Source: Comamonadaceae bacterium ALPHA2B (GTDB lineage: Bacteria; Pseudomonadota; Gammaproteobacteria; Burkholderiales; Burkholderiaceae_C). Taken from it: DNA of 64,000 nucleotides. The stretch lies in contig SCOE01000008.1 in assembly GCA_005503065.1 (NCBI GenBank), positions 119,597-183,596 on the forward strand, given 5' to 3'. The notes beneath the pieces were generated by a model. The model saw nothing but the letters and a program-made list of their open reading frames with translations, had not been told where the DNA came from and did no database searches. The translations under genes were made by a program, and so were the position numbers. Every line of letters begins with the position of its first letter. The first letter of the stretch is position 1. Positions 36,097-44,819 of the stretch are shown in pieces.

Positions 36097-38484
36097 TCAG
36101 TTCTGAAGAATCTTCGAACCCTTCACCACCACGTCGCTGCTCGCCTTGATGTTGATCTTTCCCGAGCCGTCGACGGTGATGTCCTTGCCCTTGATGGTGA
36201 TGGTCCCGTCCTTCTTCATCGTGATGCTGGCGCTGCCGGTCTTGATCACCACGGAGTCGCCGGCGCTGATGACCAGGTTCTTGCCGACGCTCAGGGCGTC
36301 GTCCTTGCCGACCTGGGTCGATCGGCCGGCCCCCACCGCGCGGCTCTCGTCCTTGCCCACCGTGGTGGACAGGTTGCCGCCCACGTCGACCGAGCGGTTG
36401 GCGCCGATGGTGCTCGACTGGCTGGCGCCGACGCTGACGGTCTGGCTGGCGCCGACAGTGATCGCCTGTGCCGCCCCCACCGTGATCTCCTGCGCCGCGC
36501 CGACCGAGATGGTTTCGTTGACGCCCACCGTGTGCGTGCGCTGCAGCGCCACGGTGGCGGTCTCGCTCGCGCCCACGCTGATCGTGCGGTTCGCGCCGAT
36601 GGTGATCGACTCGTTCGCCCCCACCGTCTCGGTGCGGTTGACGCCGATGCCGATGGTCTCGTTGTTGCCCACGGTCTCGGTCCGGTTCACGCCGATGGTG
36701 ATCGTCTCGTTGTGGTCGACCGTCTCGGTGCGGTCGTGCTTGACGTGCACGGTCTCGTCGTGGTCGACGGTCTTGGTGCGGTCGTGGCCGACCCAGTGGG
36801 TCTCGTCGTTCTCGACCTCGATGTCCTGGTTCTTCTCCGCGTGCAGGTAGACCTGCTCCGAGCCCTTCTTGTCCTCGAAGCGGAATTCGTTGCAGTTGGC
36901 GGCCGTGCCCTTGGGCGTGGAGCGGGTGCGAAAGCCGCTCTGCGTATGCACGCCGAAGGGGATCGGCTGGTCGTCGTTGTAGACGCGGCCGACCACCAGC
37001 GGCCGGTCGGGATCGCCGTTGAGGAAGTCGACGATCACCTCCTGGCCGATGCGGGGGATGAAATAGCCGCCCCAGCCCTTGCCCGCCCAAGGCTGGGAGA
37101 CGCGCACGTAGCAGCAGGATTTCTCGTCGCTGGCGTCGTAGCGGTCCCAATGGAAGTGCACCTTGACGCGGCCGAACTTGTCGGCATGGATCTCGTCGCC
37201 GGCCGGGCCGACCACGATCGCCGACTGCGGGCCGGGCATCCGGTTCCTGGGCGTGACCCGCGGCGGACGGAATGGAATGCCGGCCGGCATCAGGGTGAGA
37301 AGGAAGGCGCTGACGCCGCGCACCTCCCGGTCGAGGCCCGGCACCTTGGAGCGGAAGCGCTCGAGCACCGTCAGCGTCTGCGCGTTCACCGCATCGTCGG
37401 CCAGCATGCCGCGCAGGGTCTCGCCCACGTCCATGCGGTGCAGGTCGCGCTCCATCTCGACGCCCTCGTAGCCCGGATGCACCACGACGAAACTGCAGCC
37501 CGCCACGATGTAATCGCCGTCTCGCGTGTTGTCGTCCGGCGGGCCCTTGTAGCTGAAGCAGCGCCCAGTCGCGACATCCGGCCAGGCAGTGACCGCCCAA
37601 TGCCGTTGGCGTCGCGCCGCGATCTCTTCGCCGCGCATGCGCCCGATGGCCGAGAAGTTGGCATCGGCAAAGTAGCCGCCAGCGAATTCGAAGGCCTCGA
37701 AGTCGCCGAGCTCGTGAACCTCTGCGGTGCCGCCCGCGGCCGCCAGACTCTTGCGGATGCTCTTGAAGTCCGAGTCGCGCGAGTCGTAGGTGCCGGTGTC
37801 CAATTGCTGCGCGTTGATCCAGTGCGTGATCTGGTTCGGCCGCGTCGCGCCGGTGGAGCCGGTCGCGAACTCGAGCGTGTCAACCACCGGCAGCTTGGCA
37901 TGCGCCACGTCGCTGGCGTCGGACAGGTGCATGGTGCCCGGCGCATCATGGGCATCGAACCAGTAGTAGATGCCCTCCTCCTCCAGCAGGCGCGAGAGAA
38001 AGTCGTGGTCGCTCTCCTGGTACTGCATGCAGAAGCGATGCGCATCGTGCGCCTCGATGACGTTGTCGCTCGCCAGCTTCTTGAAGGCGGCGATCGGGCT
38101 GTCCTCCAGCACCGCGTCCAGCATCCTGAGCACCGGCATCTCCTGCAGGATGCGGGAATTGGTGCGACGCGTGAGCAGCCAGAACCACGAGCGCAGGCTG
38201 ATGCGGTACTCGCTGTAACGGCCGATGCTCTGCAGCCGAGCGAAGCGCACGGCGTGTCCGTGGCAGTGGCGCTTGTGCAACTGGCCGTCGGCGTCGGCGA
38301 ACTCGATCACGACGTCGAAGGCATGGCCGAGGATGTCCTTGGCCGCCACGGCGTTCGACGCCGACAACACCGTCAGTTCGTACGACGACGCGTGCGACAG
38401 CCCCTCGTGCCCCACGATGCTCCAGAACATCAGCTCGGCAGTGGCCGGCGACTCGCTCTCGATGCGAAAGGCTTGGGCAGGCAA
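36097..38484 (-). CDS. vgrG: Type VI secretion spike protein VgrG (TssI)
   Basis: This is a 795-residue VgrG. The start is TTG at 38484 with GGAGG seven bases upstream. The gp27-like part spans about residues 1-370 (YQESDHDFLSRLLEEEGIYY, then KGPPDDNTRDGDYIVAG). The gp5 OB part follows with DKFGRVKVHFHWDR and GWGGYFIPRIGQEVIVDFLNG. The tail is a beta-helix of about 21 eight-residue repeats of the form xxVGxNxT (about residues 560-735), as in gp5. A short end after KDITVDGSGK could dock the DUF6484 or PAAR-like partner. It is the first gene of the minus-strand cassette. No tss genes are present, so this is an orphan island. Confidence 0.95.
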   Translation of the reverse strand: MPAQAFRIESESPATAELMFWSIVGHEGLSHASSYELTVLSASNAVAAKDILGHAFDVVIEFADADGQLHKRHCHGHAVRFARLQSIGRYSEYRISLRSWFWLLTRRTNSRILQEMPVLRMLDAVLEDSPIAAFKKLASDNVIEAHDAHRFCMQYQESDHDFLSRLLEEEGIYYWFDAHDAPGTMHLSDASDVAHAKLPVVDTLEFATGSTGATRPNQITHWINAQQLDTGTYDSRDSDFKSIRKSLAAAGGTAEVHELGDFEAFEFAGGYFADANFSAIGRMRGEEIAARRQRHWAVTAWPDVATGRCFSYKGPPDDNTRDGDYIVAGCSFVVVHPGYEGVEMERDLHRMDVGETLRGMLADDAVNAQTLTVLERFRSKVPGLDREVRGVSAFLLTLMPAGIPFRPPRVTPRNRMPGPQSAIVVGPAGDEIHADKFGRVKVHFHWDRYDASDEKSCCYVRVSQPWAGKGWGGYFIPRIGQEVIVDFLNGDPDRPLVVGRVYNDDQPIPFGVHTQSGFRTRSTPKGTAANCNEFRFEDKKGSEQVYLHAEKNQDIEVENDETHWVGHDRTKTVDHDETVHVKHDRTETVDHNETITIGVNRTETVGNNETIGIGVNRTETVGANESITIGANRTISVGASETATVALQRTHTVGVNETISVGAAQEITVGAAQAITVGASQTVSVGASQSSTIGANRSVDVGGNLSTTVGKDESRAVGAGRSTQVGKDDALSVGKNLVISAGDSVVIKTGSASITMKKDGTITIKGKDITVDGSGKINIKASSDVVVKGSKILQN
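36290..36806 (-). repeat. Octapeptide-coding repeat region in vgrG (beta-helix)
   Basis: About 21 imperfect 24-base units encode xxVGxNxT-like octads. They form the triple-stranded beta-helix needle. Units near the middle (ETVGNNET, IGIGVNRT, ETVGANES) are the most alike, so length variation by slippage is plausible. Confidence 0.75.
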
Positions 38485-38658
38485 TGGTCCTCCAGGGTCA
38501 GCAACGGGGCATGGACTGGGCGCGCCGCTCCCCAGAGGGCGACTATCGACCTGGCAGCGCCCACCCCAAATACCCCCTATGGCCTATGACGAACACGGCG
38601 CCGCCCCACCCTGCCCACCTGCGCTGGGCACAATCCCCCCTCGAAAGGAAGACACCCC

Positions 38659-40083
38659 ATGAGCGACAGCAAGAGCGATTTCGGTCTGATCGGCCTGGCC
38701 GTGATGGGCCAGAACCTGGTGCTGAACGTGGAAAGCCGCGGCTTCCAGGTCAGCGTCTACAACCGCACCACCAGCGTCACCGACGCGTTCGTGGCGAAGA
38801 ACCCCGGCAAGAAACTGGTGGGTTGCGACACGCTCGAGGCCTTCGTGCAGAGCCTGGCCAAACCGCGCAAGATCATGGTGATGGTCAAGGCCGGCGCGCC
38901 GGTCGACCAGGTCATCGAGCAGCTCATCCCGCTGCTGGAGAAGGACGACATCGTCATCGACGGCGGCAACAGCCTCTACACCGACACCGAACGGCGCGAC
39001 GCCTACCTGGCCGGCAAGGGCCTGCGCTTCATCGGCGCCGGCGTCTCGGGCGGCGAGGAAGGGGCGCGCAAGGGCCCGGCGATCATGCCCGGCGGCCCGG
39101 CCTCCACCTGGGAGGTCATGAAGCCGATCTTCGAGAGCATCGCGGCCAAGGTCGACGGCCAGCCCTGCGTCATCCACATCGGACCCGGCGGCGCGGGCCA
39201 CTACGTGAAGATGATCCACAACGGCATCGAGTACGGCGACATGCAGCTCATCTGCGAGGCCTATGCGCTGTTCAAGGCCGCGGGCTTCACGACCGACGAG
39301 ATGGCGGCCGTCTTCAACCAGTGGAACGAGGGCGACCTGCAAAGCTACCTGATCCAGATCACCGGCAAGGCCCTGGAGCAGAAGGACCCGGACACCGGGA
39401 AGCCGCTGGTCGACGTGATCCTCGACAAGGCGGGCCAGAAGGGCACCGGCCAATGGACGCTGATCAACGCGGCCGAGCAGGCGGTGGTGATCAGCACCAT
39501 CAACGCGGCCGTCGAGGCGCGCGTGCTGTCGTCGCAGAAGAAGCAGCGCGTGGCGGCCAGCGCCGTGCTGCAGGGCCCGACGCCCGCCTTGTCGCTCGAG
39601 AAGAAGGCGCTGGTCGACAAGGTGCACGATGCGCTCTACGCCTCGAAGGTCATCAGCTACACGCAGGGCTTCGACCTCATCAAGACCATGGGCGAGAAGC
39701 GGCAGTGGGGCCTGGACCTGGGCGGCATCGCGTCGATCTGGCGCGGCGGCTGCATCATCCGCGCGCGCTTCCTCAACCGCATCACGGAGGCCTACCGCGG
39801 CGATCCGGCGCTGGCCAACCTGATGCTCGCGCCCTTCTTCAAGGAACTGCTCAACCGCACGCAGCAGAACTGGCGCGAGGTGGTGGCCCTGGCCGTGAGC
39901 AATGGCATCCCGGTCCCGGCCTTCAGCGCCTCGCTGGCCTACTACGACAGCTACCGCTCGGCCCGCCTGCCGGCCAACCTGCTGCAGGCGCAGCGTGACT
40001 TCTTCGGCGCCCACACCTACGAGCGCATCGACAAGCCCGAAGGCGAGTTCTTCCACACGGAATGGCCTGAGGTGATCGAGTAA
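38659..40083 (+). CDS. gnd: 6-phosphogluconate dehydrogenase (decarboxylating)
   Basis: Gnd (474 residues) oxidises and decarboxylates 6-phosphogluconate to ribulose 5-phosphate with NADP+. The Rossmann start is FGLIGLAVMGQNLVLNVESR. Catalytic and substrate blocks include DGGNSLYTDTERRDAYL, GPGGAGHYVKMIHNGIEYGD and the C-terminal AYYDSYRSARLPANLLQAQR. The length is that of the long dimeric form. GAAAGGAAG lies just upstream. It is divergent from vgrG, with 174 bases between starts, and an inverted repeat follows the gene. Confidence 0.97.
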   Translation: MSDSKSDFGLIGLAVMGQNLVLNVESRGFQVSVYNRTTSVTDAFVAKNPGKKLVGCDTLEAFVQSLAKPRKIMVMVKAGAPVDQVIEQLIPLLEKDDIVIDGGNSLYTDTERRDAYLAGKGLRFIGAGVSGGEEGARKGPAIMPGGPASTWEVMKPIFESIAAKVDGQPCVIHIGPGGAGHYVKMIHNGIEYGDMQLICEAYALFKAAGFTTDEMAAVFNQWNEGDLQSYLIQITGKALEQKDPDTGKPLVDVILDKAGQKGTGQWTLINAAEQAVVISTINAAVEARVLSSQKKQRVAASAVLQGPTPALSLEKKALVDKVHDALYASKVISYTQGFDLIKTMGEKRQWGLDLGGIASIWRGGCIIRARFLNRITEAYRGDPALANLMLAPFFKELLNRTQQNWREVVALAVSNGIPVPAFSASLAYYDSYRSARLPANLLQAQRDFFGAHTYERIDKPEGEFFHTEWPEVIE

Positions 40084-40121
40084 GGCCGGATCGCGCTCAC
40101 GACCCGCGAGCCGTTCACGCC

Positions 40122-40159
40122 GAGCCCGTCGAAGCGCCGCACAGGGCTTCGACGGGCTC
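40122..40159 (+). repeat. Extragenic palindrome of the TTCGACGGGCTC type after gnd
   Basis: A perfect 14-base inverted repeat, GAGCCCGTCGAAGC with GCTTCGACGGGCTC, encloses ten bases. The core is shared with the larger palindrome at 59701-59785. It may also act as a terminator or mRNA-stabilising hairpin for gnd. Confidence 0.8.
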
Positions 40160-40236
40160 AGCCCTTACGGCCCTTTGACGGCAACTTGGCATGGATGCAG
40201 GCCGTGCCGCCTGCCCTGCGGCACGACTTGGAGACG

Positions 40237-40866
40237 TCAGGCCGACTTGCCGCGGCCGCCCCCGCGCTTGCGCGCGCCGCCTGTCGTGCCGCGCGGCGCA
40301 GGCGCCGGTGCTGCCGCGGCCGCCTGCATCTGCTCCAGGGCCGCGAGCGAATCCACCCGTGCCATGAAGCGGTGCAGGCAGCCGGGAGCGACCTCGCGCA
40401 TGAGCGTGAGCGACCGGTGCAGCAGATGCTGGGAATTGAGCGGCCCCGGATTCTCCGGCAGCGCGTCGACTGACTGCGTAAGCCGCCGCTCGGCGCTCAG
40501 GCCGGCCCAGACGCGCCGGACATGCGCGAGCGCCCGCGGCTCGGGCATCGCGGCGAGGCCCGAGCCGGGCGGGCTGGGCAGCGGTGCCTCGCCGCGCGCT
40601 TCGGCCTGTGCGGCGAGGCGCGCGGTCAAGGAGCCGAGGCCACTGTCCTGTGCCTTCGCCATCTGCGGTGCCGCAGCGCCCTCAGCGGCCGGCTCGAGCT
40701 CCACCATCAAGGCGCGAATACGAGCGTCGATGCGTGCCCGCGCCTCGCCCTCGTGCAGCGGCGCACGCCGCGCCATCGCCGCCACCAGCCCGTAGCGCAG
40801 CGGCTGGGCGACGTCGGCGCCCGCCTGGCGCAGGCGTTCGAGCGCGGGCGCGTGGTCCTCAGCCAC
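40237..40866 (-). CDS. DUF2894 domain protein
   Basis: This 209-residue protein starts at GTG 40866, overlapping the stop of the OmpA-like gene by eight bases; a longer frame runs back through that gene and is unlikely. It is Ala/Arg-rich, mostly helical and soluble, with a Gly/Arg/Lys-rich tail (GGARKRGGGRGKSA) that could bind nucleic acid or membrane. Recognisable family parts include PLRYGLVAAMARRAPLHEGE and LNSQHLLHRSLTLMREVAPG. I place it in DUF2894, which travels with DUF802 and DUF3348. Function is unknown. It is the last gene of the four-gene motor-like unit. Confidence 0.7.
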   Translation of the reverse strand: MAEDHAPALERLRQAGADVAQPLRYGLVAAMARRAPLHEGEARARIDARIRALMVELEPAAEGAAAPQMAKAQDSGLGSLTARLAAQAEARGEAPLPSPPGSGLAAMPEPRALAHVRRVWAGLSAERRLTQSVDALPENPGPLNSQHLLHRSLTLMREVAPGCLHRFMARVDSLAALEQMQAAAAAPAPAPRGTTGGARKRGGGRGKSA

Positions 40867-41515
40867 GGGTCGGCGCGCCGGGCTTGGCAGGCCGCGGCGT
40901 CGGCGCCATCTCGACGCGGCGGTTGCGCGCGCGCCCGTCCGCGTCTGCATTGGACGCGACGGCCTGCTCCGAACCGAAGGCGGCCGCGAACACCGACGAG
41001 GACGGTACGCCCTCCTCGATCAGCGCGCGCGTCACGGTGAGGGCGCGCTGCGCCGACAGCTCCCAGTTGTCGGCGAAGGGCTTGTTGCCGCCGCGCACCT
41101 GGCGGTCGTCGGTGAAGCCGCTCACCATGAGGATGTCGTCGCGCGCCTTCAGGTAGGCCGCCAGCGGTGCCGCCAGGCCCTTGAGCAATTGCCGGCCCTC
41201 CGGCTGCAGCTCGGCCGAGTTGAGCGCGAACAGCACGCTGCCACTGATGCCGATGCGGCCGTCGGTCAGGGTCACGCGGCCGGCGGCCAGCGGGCCGGCC
41301 AGCGCTTCTTCCAGCGTCTTGCGGCGCTGGACCTCGGCCTGGCGCTGCTGCGTCTCGGTTTCCAGCCTGGCGGCCAATTCGAGCTGCATGCCCAGCGCGC
41401 ACACCAGGATCAGCACGAAGGCGCCGAGCAACCCGGCCATGAGGTCGCCGAAGACGGCCCAGACCGGCACGTCGGATTCGACGCCGGTCTCGATGTCGAT
41501 CGCGTCCTGGTGCAT
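40859..41515 (-). CDS. OmpA/MotB-like stator partner (ZorB-like architecture)
   Basis: This 218-residue protein has a short cytoplasmic N terminus and then one membrane helix (about 18-42) with a conserved-looking aspartate, Asp24, in VWAVFGDLMAGLLGAFVLI, the position of the proton-binding Asp in MotB and ZorB. A periplasmic linker leads to an OmpA-type peptidoglycan-binding domain (about 95-205) with SGFTDDRQVRGGNKPFADN, WELSAQRALTVTRAL and RARNRRVEM. It starts one base into the stop of the DUF802 gene. The two together look like a proton-driven motor unit. The family assignment is firm; the motor role is inferred. Confidence 0.85.
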   Translation of the reverse strand: MHQDAIDIETGVESDVPVWAVFGDLMAGLLGAFVLILVCALGMQLELAARLETETQQRQAEVQRRKTLEEALAGPLAAGRVTLTDGRIGISGSVLFALNSAELQPEGRQLLKGLAAPLAAYLKARDDILMVSGFTDDRQVRGGNKPFADNWELSAQRALTVTRALIEEGVPSSSVFAAAFGSEQAVASNADADGRARNRRVEMAPTPRPAKPGAPTRG

Positions 41516-43929
41516 CAGGCCTCGCTGTCGGCGGTGTTGTTGGTGGTGGCGGACGCGGCCTGGTCGACGCGCACCGGCGGCCGGGCGGCCAGCTGCTGCA
41601 GGTCGTCGAGGACCTGCTTCTGCGACAGGATGCTCAGGTCCACCACCTCGCGCGCCTGCGCAACGTAGTAGGCCAGTTGCTCGTCGCTGCGCGCCATGCT
41701 CTTGTCCAGCGCGCCCTCGATGCGCTGCAGGCTGCCGGTAAGGCGCTCGCTGGCCGAACCGAAGTGCTCGACCGCCGCACCGAAGGCCTCGCCCAGGCTC
41801 GCGACCTCGACGGCGCTGCCCGTGACCTGTGCCGACACCGCCGCCAGGCGCTCGCCCTGCGCATCGACCGTCGCGGCGAAGCGATCGCCCTGCGCCACCA
41901 CGGTTTCGGCGAAGCGCTCGCCGGCGCGCTGCAGCACCTCGGACGAGGCGCTCACCAGCGCATCGATGGCCGCGCGCTGCTCGGTGGAGGCATGGTTCAC
42001 GGCATCGAGCAGGGTGCCCAGCGTGTCGAGGATGCGGGTGCGTTCCTCCAGCATGGCGTTGTCGCGCACCATGCTGTCGGACAGCTTCTGCCGCAGCTCG
42101 GCGATCACCTCGGCGGCGGCGCGCGGCGCCTGCGCGGCCGTTTCGACCAGTCGGCCGATCTCGGCGATGGTGCCTTGCGCATGGGCTTCGGTCTGGGCCG
42201 AGATGTCGCGCGCGGTGCGTGCCAGCGTGTCGCAGATCTCGGCCTGCTGGCGCGCGGTCTGCGCGCCGGCTTCCTGCCAGCTCGCCTTCAGGCCGTCCGC
42301 CAGTTGGGCCAGCGACTGCGCCCAGGCGTCCAGGCGCTGCGCGTCGCGCGCGGCCAGGGCGGCCTGCAGCTCGCCGTGGGCGCGGTCGACGGTCTGCAGC
42401 AGCGCCGCGGCCTGTTCGCCGAAGCCGCCGGCCGCGGCGGCGAGCGCCTGCTCGTTGCGTGCCGCCAGCTGCTCGGCGGCCGCGCGCTGCGCATCGAGCG
42501 CCTCGCTCCAGCGCTTCGACAGCTGGGTGGCGATGCCGTCCAGCCGCGCCGCCACGCCCTCGACCAGCGCCCCGGAGCGATGGCCGAACTGTTCGGACGC
42601 CGCATCCACTGCCGCGCGGTGCCCCGCGGCTGCGCCGTCGACGCTGCGCACCAGCGCGGCCGCCTGCTGCTCGAAGCTGGCCGCCGCCTGGCCGAGGGCC
42701 TCGCGCGTGTGCAGCGCCAGGGTCTCGCTGGTCTCGCGTTGCCGATCCAGGGCGTCGCCCCAGGCCTGCGACAGGCGCTCGGCCGTGCCGTCGAGCCGCT
42801 GGGCCACGCCGTCGACCAACGCCGCGGAGCGCTGGCCGAAGCGTTCGGCCACGCCGGCCAGCATGTCGCGCAGTTCGCCGGCCAGCGCCTGGCTGCTGCG
42901 CTGGTGGGTGTCCAGCGCGCCCTGCCAGGTCTGCGCCACGCCGGCGGTGGTGCGCTCGAAGCCGCTCGTCAGCCCATCGAGCTGGCGCTGGACCGACTGG
43001 CCCAGCGTGTCGTGCAGCGCGCCGGTCTCGCGCGCGATCTGCGCCATGGTGGCCTCGACCACGGGCTGGATGGCGGCGGCCGCGGTCTTCGCGCTCTCGG
43101 TGAGGCTGCGCGTGAGCGACCGGTCCACCGATTCGGCCAAGGCGGTGTAGGCGCCGGCGGCCTGGGCGTGGAACTCCGACTGGCCGGCGGCCAGTCGCTG
43201 GGCCAGCGCCTCGTGCTGCTGCTCCATCCGCTCCATCAGGGTCTGCAGGCGGTCCACGATCTGCGGCATGGCCGAGGCCTGCTGCTCCATGAGGCGGAAG
43301 CCCTGCTCGCGCTGGTGCACGGCCGAGAAGGGTCGCAGCGTGGTGGCGATGTGCGCGTCGAGCGCCAGCGCAGCCTGCGCCCGCTCGCGCCGGTACAGCG
43401 CCGACACCAGGCCCAGCATGGCGGAGGCCGCCACGCCCGCCACCGAGGTGCCGAAGGCCAGGCCCAGCCCCTGCACCGGCTGCGACAGCGCCGAGCGCAT
43501 CGCTTGCAGGTCGGTGGTGCCGGCCAGCGCGGCGCCGGTGCCGTTGAGCGTGACCACCATGCCCAGGAAGGTGCCGAGCATGCCCAGCAGCACCAGCAGG
43601 CCGGCCAGGTAGGGCGTCATGGCCGGACCGGGCAGCGCCGCGCGCTGGCCCTCGATGCGCAGGCGCACCGCGGGCCGCAGCGAGGGATGCAGCGTCTCCA
43701 GCCAGGCCGGCAGGCTGGCCGGCGGGGTGCCGAGCGCGGACACCGCCTGCGAGAGCGTGGCGGTCGCCTGGCGGAAGCGGTGCAGCTCCAGCGCGCCCAT
43801 CACGTAGAAGGCGGCGATGACCAGCGTCACGGCCAGCGCGAGCAGGTGGCTGCCGAGGTAGCCGGCGCCGACCCAGGCGATCACGGCCAGGCCGGCAAGG
43901 AATGCGAGAGGAGGAAGGAATCTAGGCAT
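41515..43929 (-). CDS. DUF802 protein: MotA/ExbB-like channel with very long coiled-coil tail (ZorA-like architecture)
   Basis: This 804-residue protein starts at ATG 43929; the longer frame runs through the DUF3348 gene. Two membrane helices lie at about 8-27 and 29-47. A MotA/TolQ-like pair follows at 107-128 (LLVLLGMLGTFLGMVVTL) and 153-179 (GLGLAFGTSVAGVAASAMLG), with the Thr residues that line proton paths in this superfamily. Residues 210-790 are an almost continuous Ala/Gln/Glu-rich coiled coil with imperfect repeats of about 90 residues (FGQRSAALVDGVAQRLDG, then FGHRSGALVEGVAARLDG). A channel with a long cytoplasmic tail is the layout of ZorA of Zorya. Function is not established. Confidence 0.82.
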   Translation of the reverse strand: MPRFLPPLAFLAGLAVIAWVGAGYLGSHLLALAVTLVIAAFYVMGALELHRFRQATATLSQAVSALGTPPASLPAWLETLHPSLRPAVRLRIEGQRAALPGPAMTPYLAGLLVLLGMLGTFLGMVVTLNGTGAALAGTTDLQAMRSALSQPVQGLGLAFGTSVAGVAASAMLGLVSALYRRERAQAALALDAHIATTLRPFSAVHQREQGFRLMEQQASAMPQIVDRLQTLMERMEQQHEALAQRLAAGQSEFHAQAAGAYTALAESVDRSLTRSLTESAKTAAAAIQPVVEATMAQIARETGALHDTLGQSVQRQLDGLTSGFERTTAGVAQTWQGALDTHQRSSQALAGELRDMLAGVAERFGQRSAALVDGVAQRLDGTAERLSQAWGDALDRQRETSETLALHTREALGQAAASFEQQAAALVRSVDGAAAGHRAAVDAASEQFGHRSGALVEGVAARLDGIATQLSKRWSEALDAQRAAAEQLAARNEQALAAAAGGFGEQAAALLQTVDRAHGELQAALAARDAQRLDAWAQSLAQLADGLKASWQEAGAQTARQQAEICDTLARTARDISAQTEAHAQGTIAEIGRLVETAAQAPRAAAEVIAELRQKLSDSMVRDNAMLEERTRILDTLGTLLDAVNHASTEQRAAIDALVSASSEVLQRAGERFAETVVAQGDRFAATVDAQGERLAAVSAQVTGSAVEVASLGEAFGAAVEHFGSASERLTGSLQRIEGALDKSMARSDEQLAYYVAQAREVVDLSILSQKQVLDDLQQLAARPPVRVDQAASATTNNTADSEA

Positions 43930-44710
43930 GCGTGAGGGTGGCGCCCGGAGCGGGCTGGCGAAACGCTTCGAGCAGCGCCTCGACCGGTTGAAATCGGAAA
44001 TCCAGTTCGGCCAGCAGCAGCGCCTGCATGTCCTGGCAGAACCCGTCGAGCCAGGCTGTCGCGGGCGGCGCAGGCTCGGCGCGCGATTCGGCCTCGGCGC
44101 CTGCCTCCGCCGCGGCGCTGCGCAGCCGCTTGAAATGCGCCTCCAGCGTGACGGGCACGGTGGCCAGCAGGGTGCGCTCGCGCGCATCGAGCACCTGGCT
44201 GAGCACCGCCTCGACCGCGGCCAGCCGCGCCGCCTGGGGCGAGCGCGCCGCCAACCGGCCGCGCAGCCGCGCGCACAGCGCGTCCACGCCGGCCTCCATC
44301 GCCTGCTGCCGGGTGAGGTAGCGCTGGCGGTAGGGCGCGAAATCCGTCGCCGGCGGCGCAGGGGTCTCGCCGGGCAGCAGCTGGCGCGGGGCGCGGCCCG
44401 GCGCGGCGCTGAGCACGTTGTCGTCGCGGATCGAGCGGGCCAGCGCCTGGCGCAGTGCGGCGCATTCGCGCGCGTCCGCATCGGCCGCGCCCGGTGCAGT
44501 CCGCGCGGCCGTGGTGGAGACATCGGGCGCGGGTGCGTTGAGCACCGCCGACAGCGAGATCGCATCCGTCCATCCCAGCCAGTGGCTCAGGCGCTCGACG
44601 AAGGGCAGCGGGGCTGCCGGCGCGGCGGCAGCGCGTGTGCCTTCGGCCTCGCGCAGCCGCTCGAGCAAGCGGATCAGCGGCGAGTCGGCGAAACCTGTGC
44701 GCGTGGCCAC
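43922..44710 (-). CDS. DUF3348 domain protein
   Basis: This is a 262-residue protein from GTG at 44710 (MATRTGFADSPLIRLLERLR), chosen because GGGAGCAAGG lies upstream and because upstream ATG codons fall in a repeat. A longer form from 44839 is possible. Recognisable blocks are LSHWLGWTDAISLSAVL, RSIRDDNVLSA, DFAPYRQRYLTRQQAMEAGV and WLDGFCQDMQALLLAELDFR. It is helical and soluble with no enzyme signature. It is the first gene of the unit with DUF802, the OmpA-like protein and DUF2894, and its stop overlaps the DUF802 start by eight bases. Confidence 0.75.
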   Translation of the reverse strand: MATRTGFADSPLIRLLERLREAEGTRAAAAPAAPLPFVERLSHWLGWTDAISLSAVLNAPAPDVSTTAARTAPGAADADARECAALRQALARSIRDDNVLSAAPGRAPRQLLPGETPAPPATDFAPYRQRYLTRQQAMEAGVDALCARLRGRLAARSPQAARLAAVEAVLSQVLDARERTLLATVPVTLEAHFKRLRSAAAEAGAEAESRAEPAPPATAWLDGFCQDMQALLLAELDFRFQPVEALLEAFRQPAPGATLTHA

Positions 44711-44730
44711 GTGGACGTCCTTGCTCCCGA

Positions 44731-44758
44731 GAGAAAAACCGGGCAGTTTAACTGCCGG
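44731..44758 (-). terminator. Hairpin with T run in the leader of the DUF3348 unit
   Basis: Read on the minus strand, CCGGCAGTTAAACTGCCCGG is followed directly by TTTTT. The inner arms GGCAGTT/AACTGCC are perfect. It lies 21-48 bases upstream of the GTG start, so it may be an attenuator, an operator, or the terminator of a very short leader transcript. Confidence 0.45.
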
Positions 44759-44819
44759 CCCTTCGTGAGCCGGGCTCCTGCGGCTGCCCGGATGCCGCAG
44801 GGGACGACGAGGAATTTCA

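Noticed and set aside
36290..36806. Tandem repeat as a CRISPR-like array
   Set aside because: The repeats are in frame, degenerate, without spacers, and encode the VgrG beta-helix.
40237..44710. A canonical Zorya type I or II system
   Set aside because: ZorA- and ZorB-like architectures are present, but no helicase (ZorD), ZorC or HNH nuclease (ZorE) gene lies on either side.
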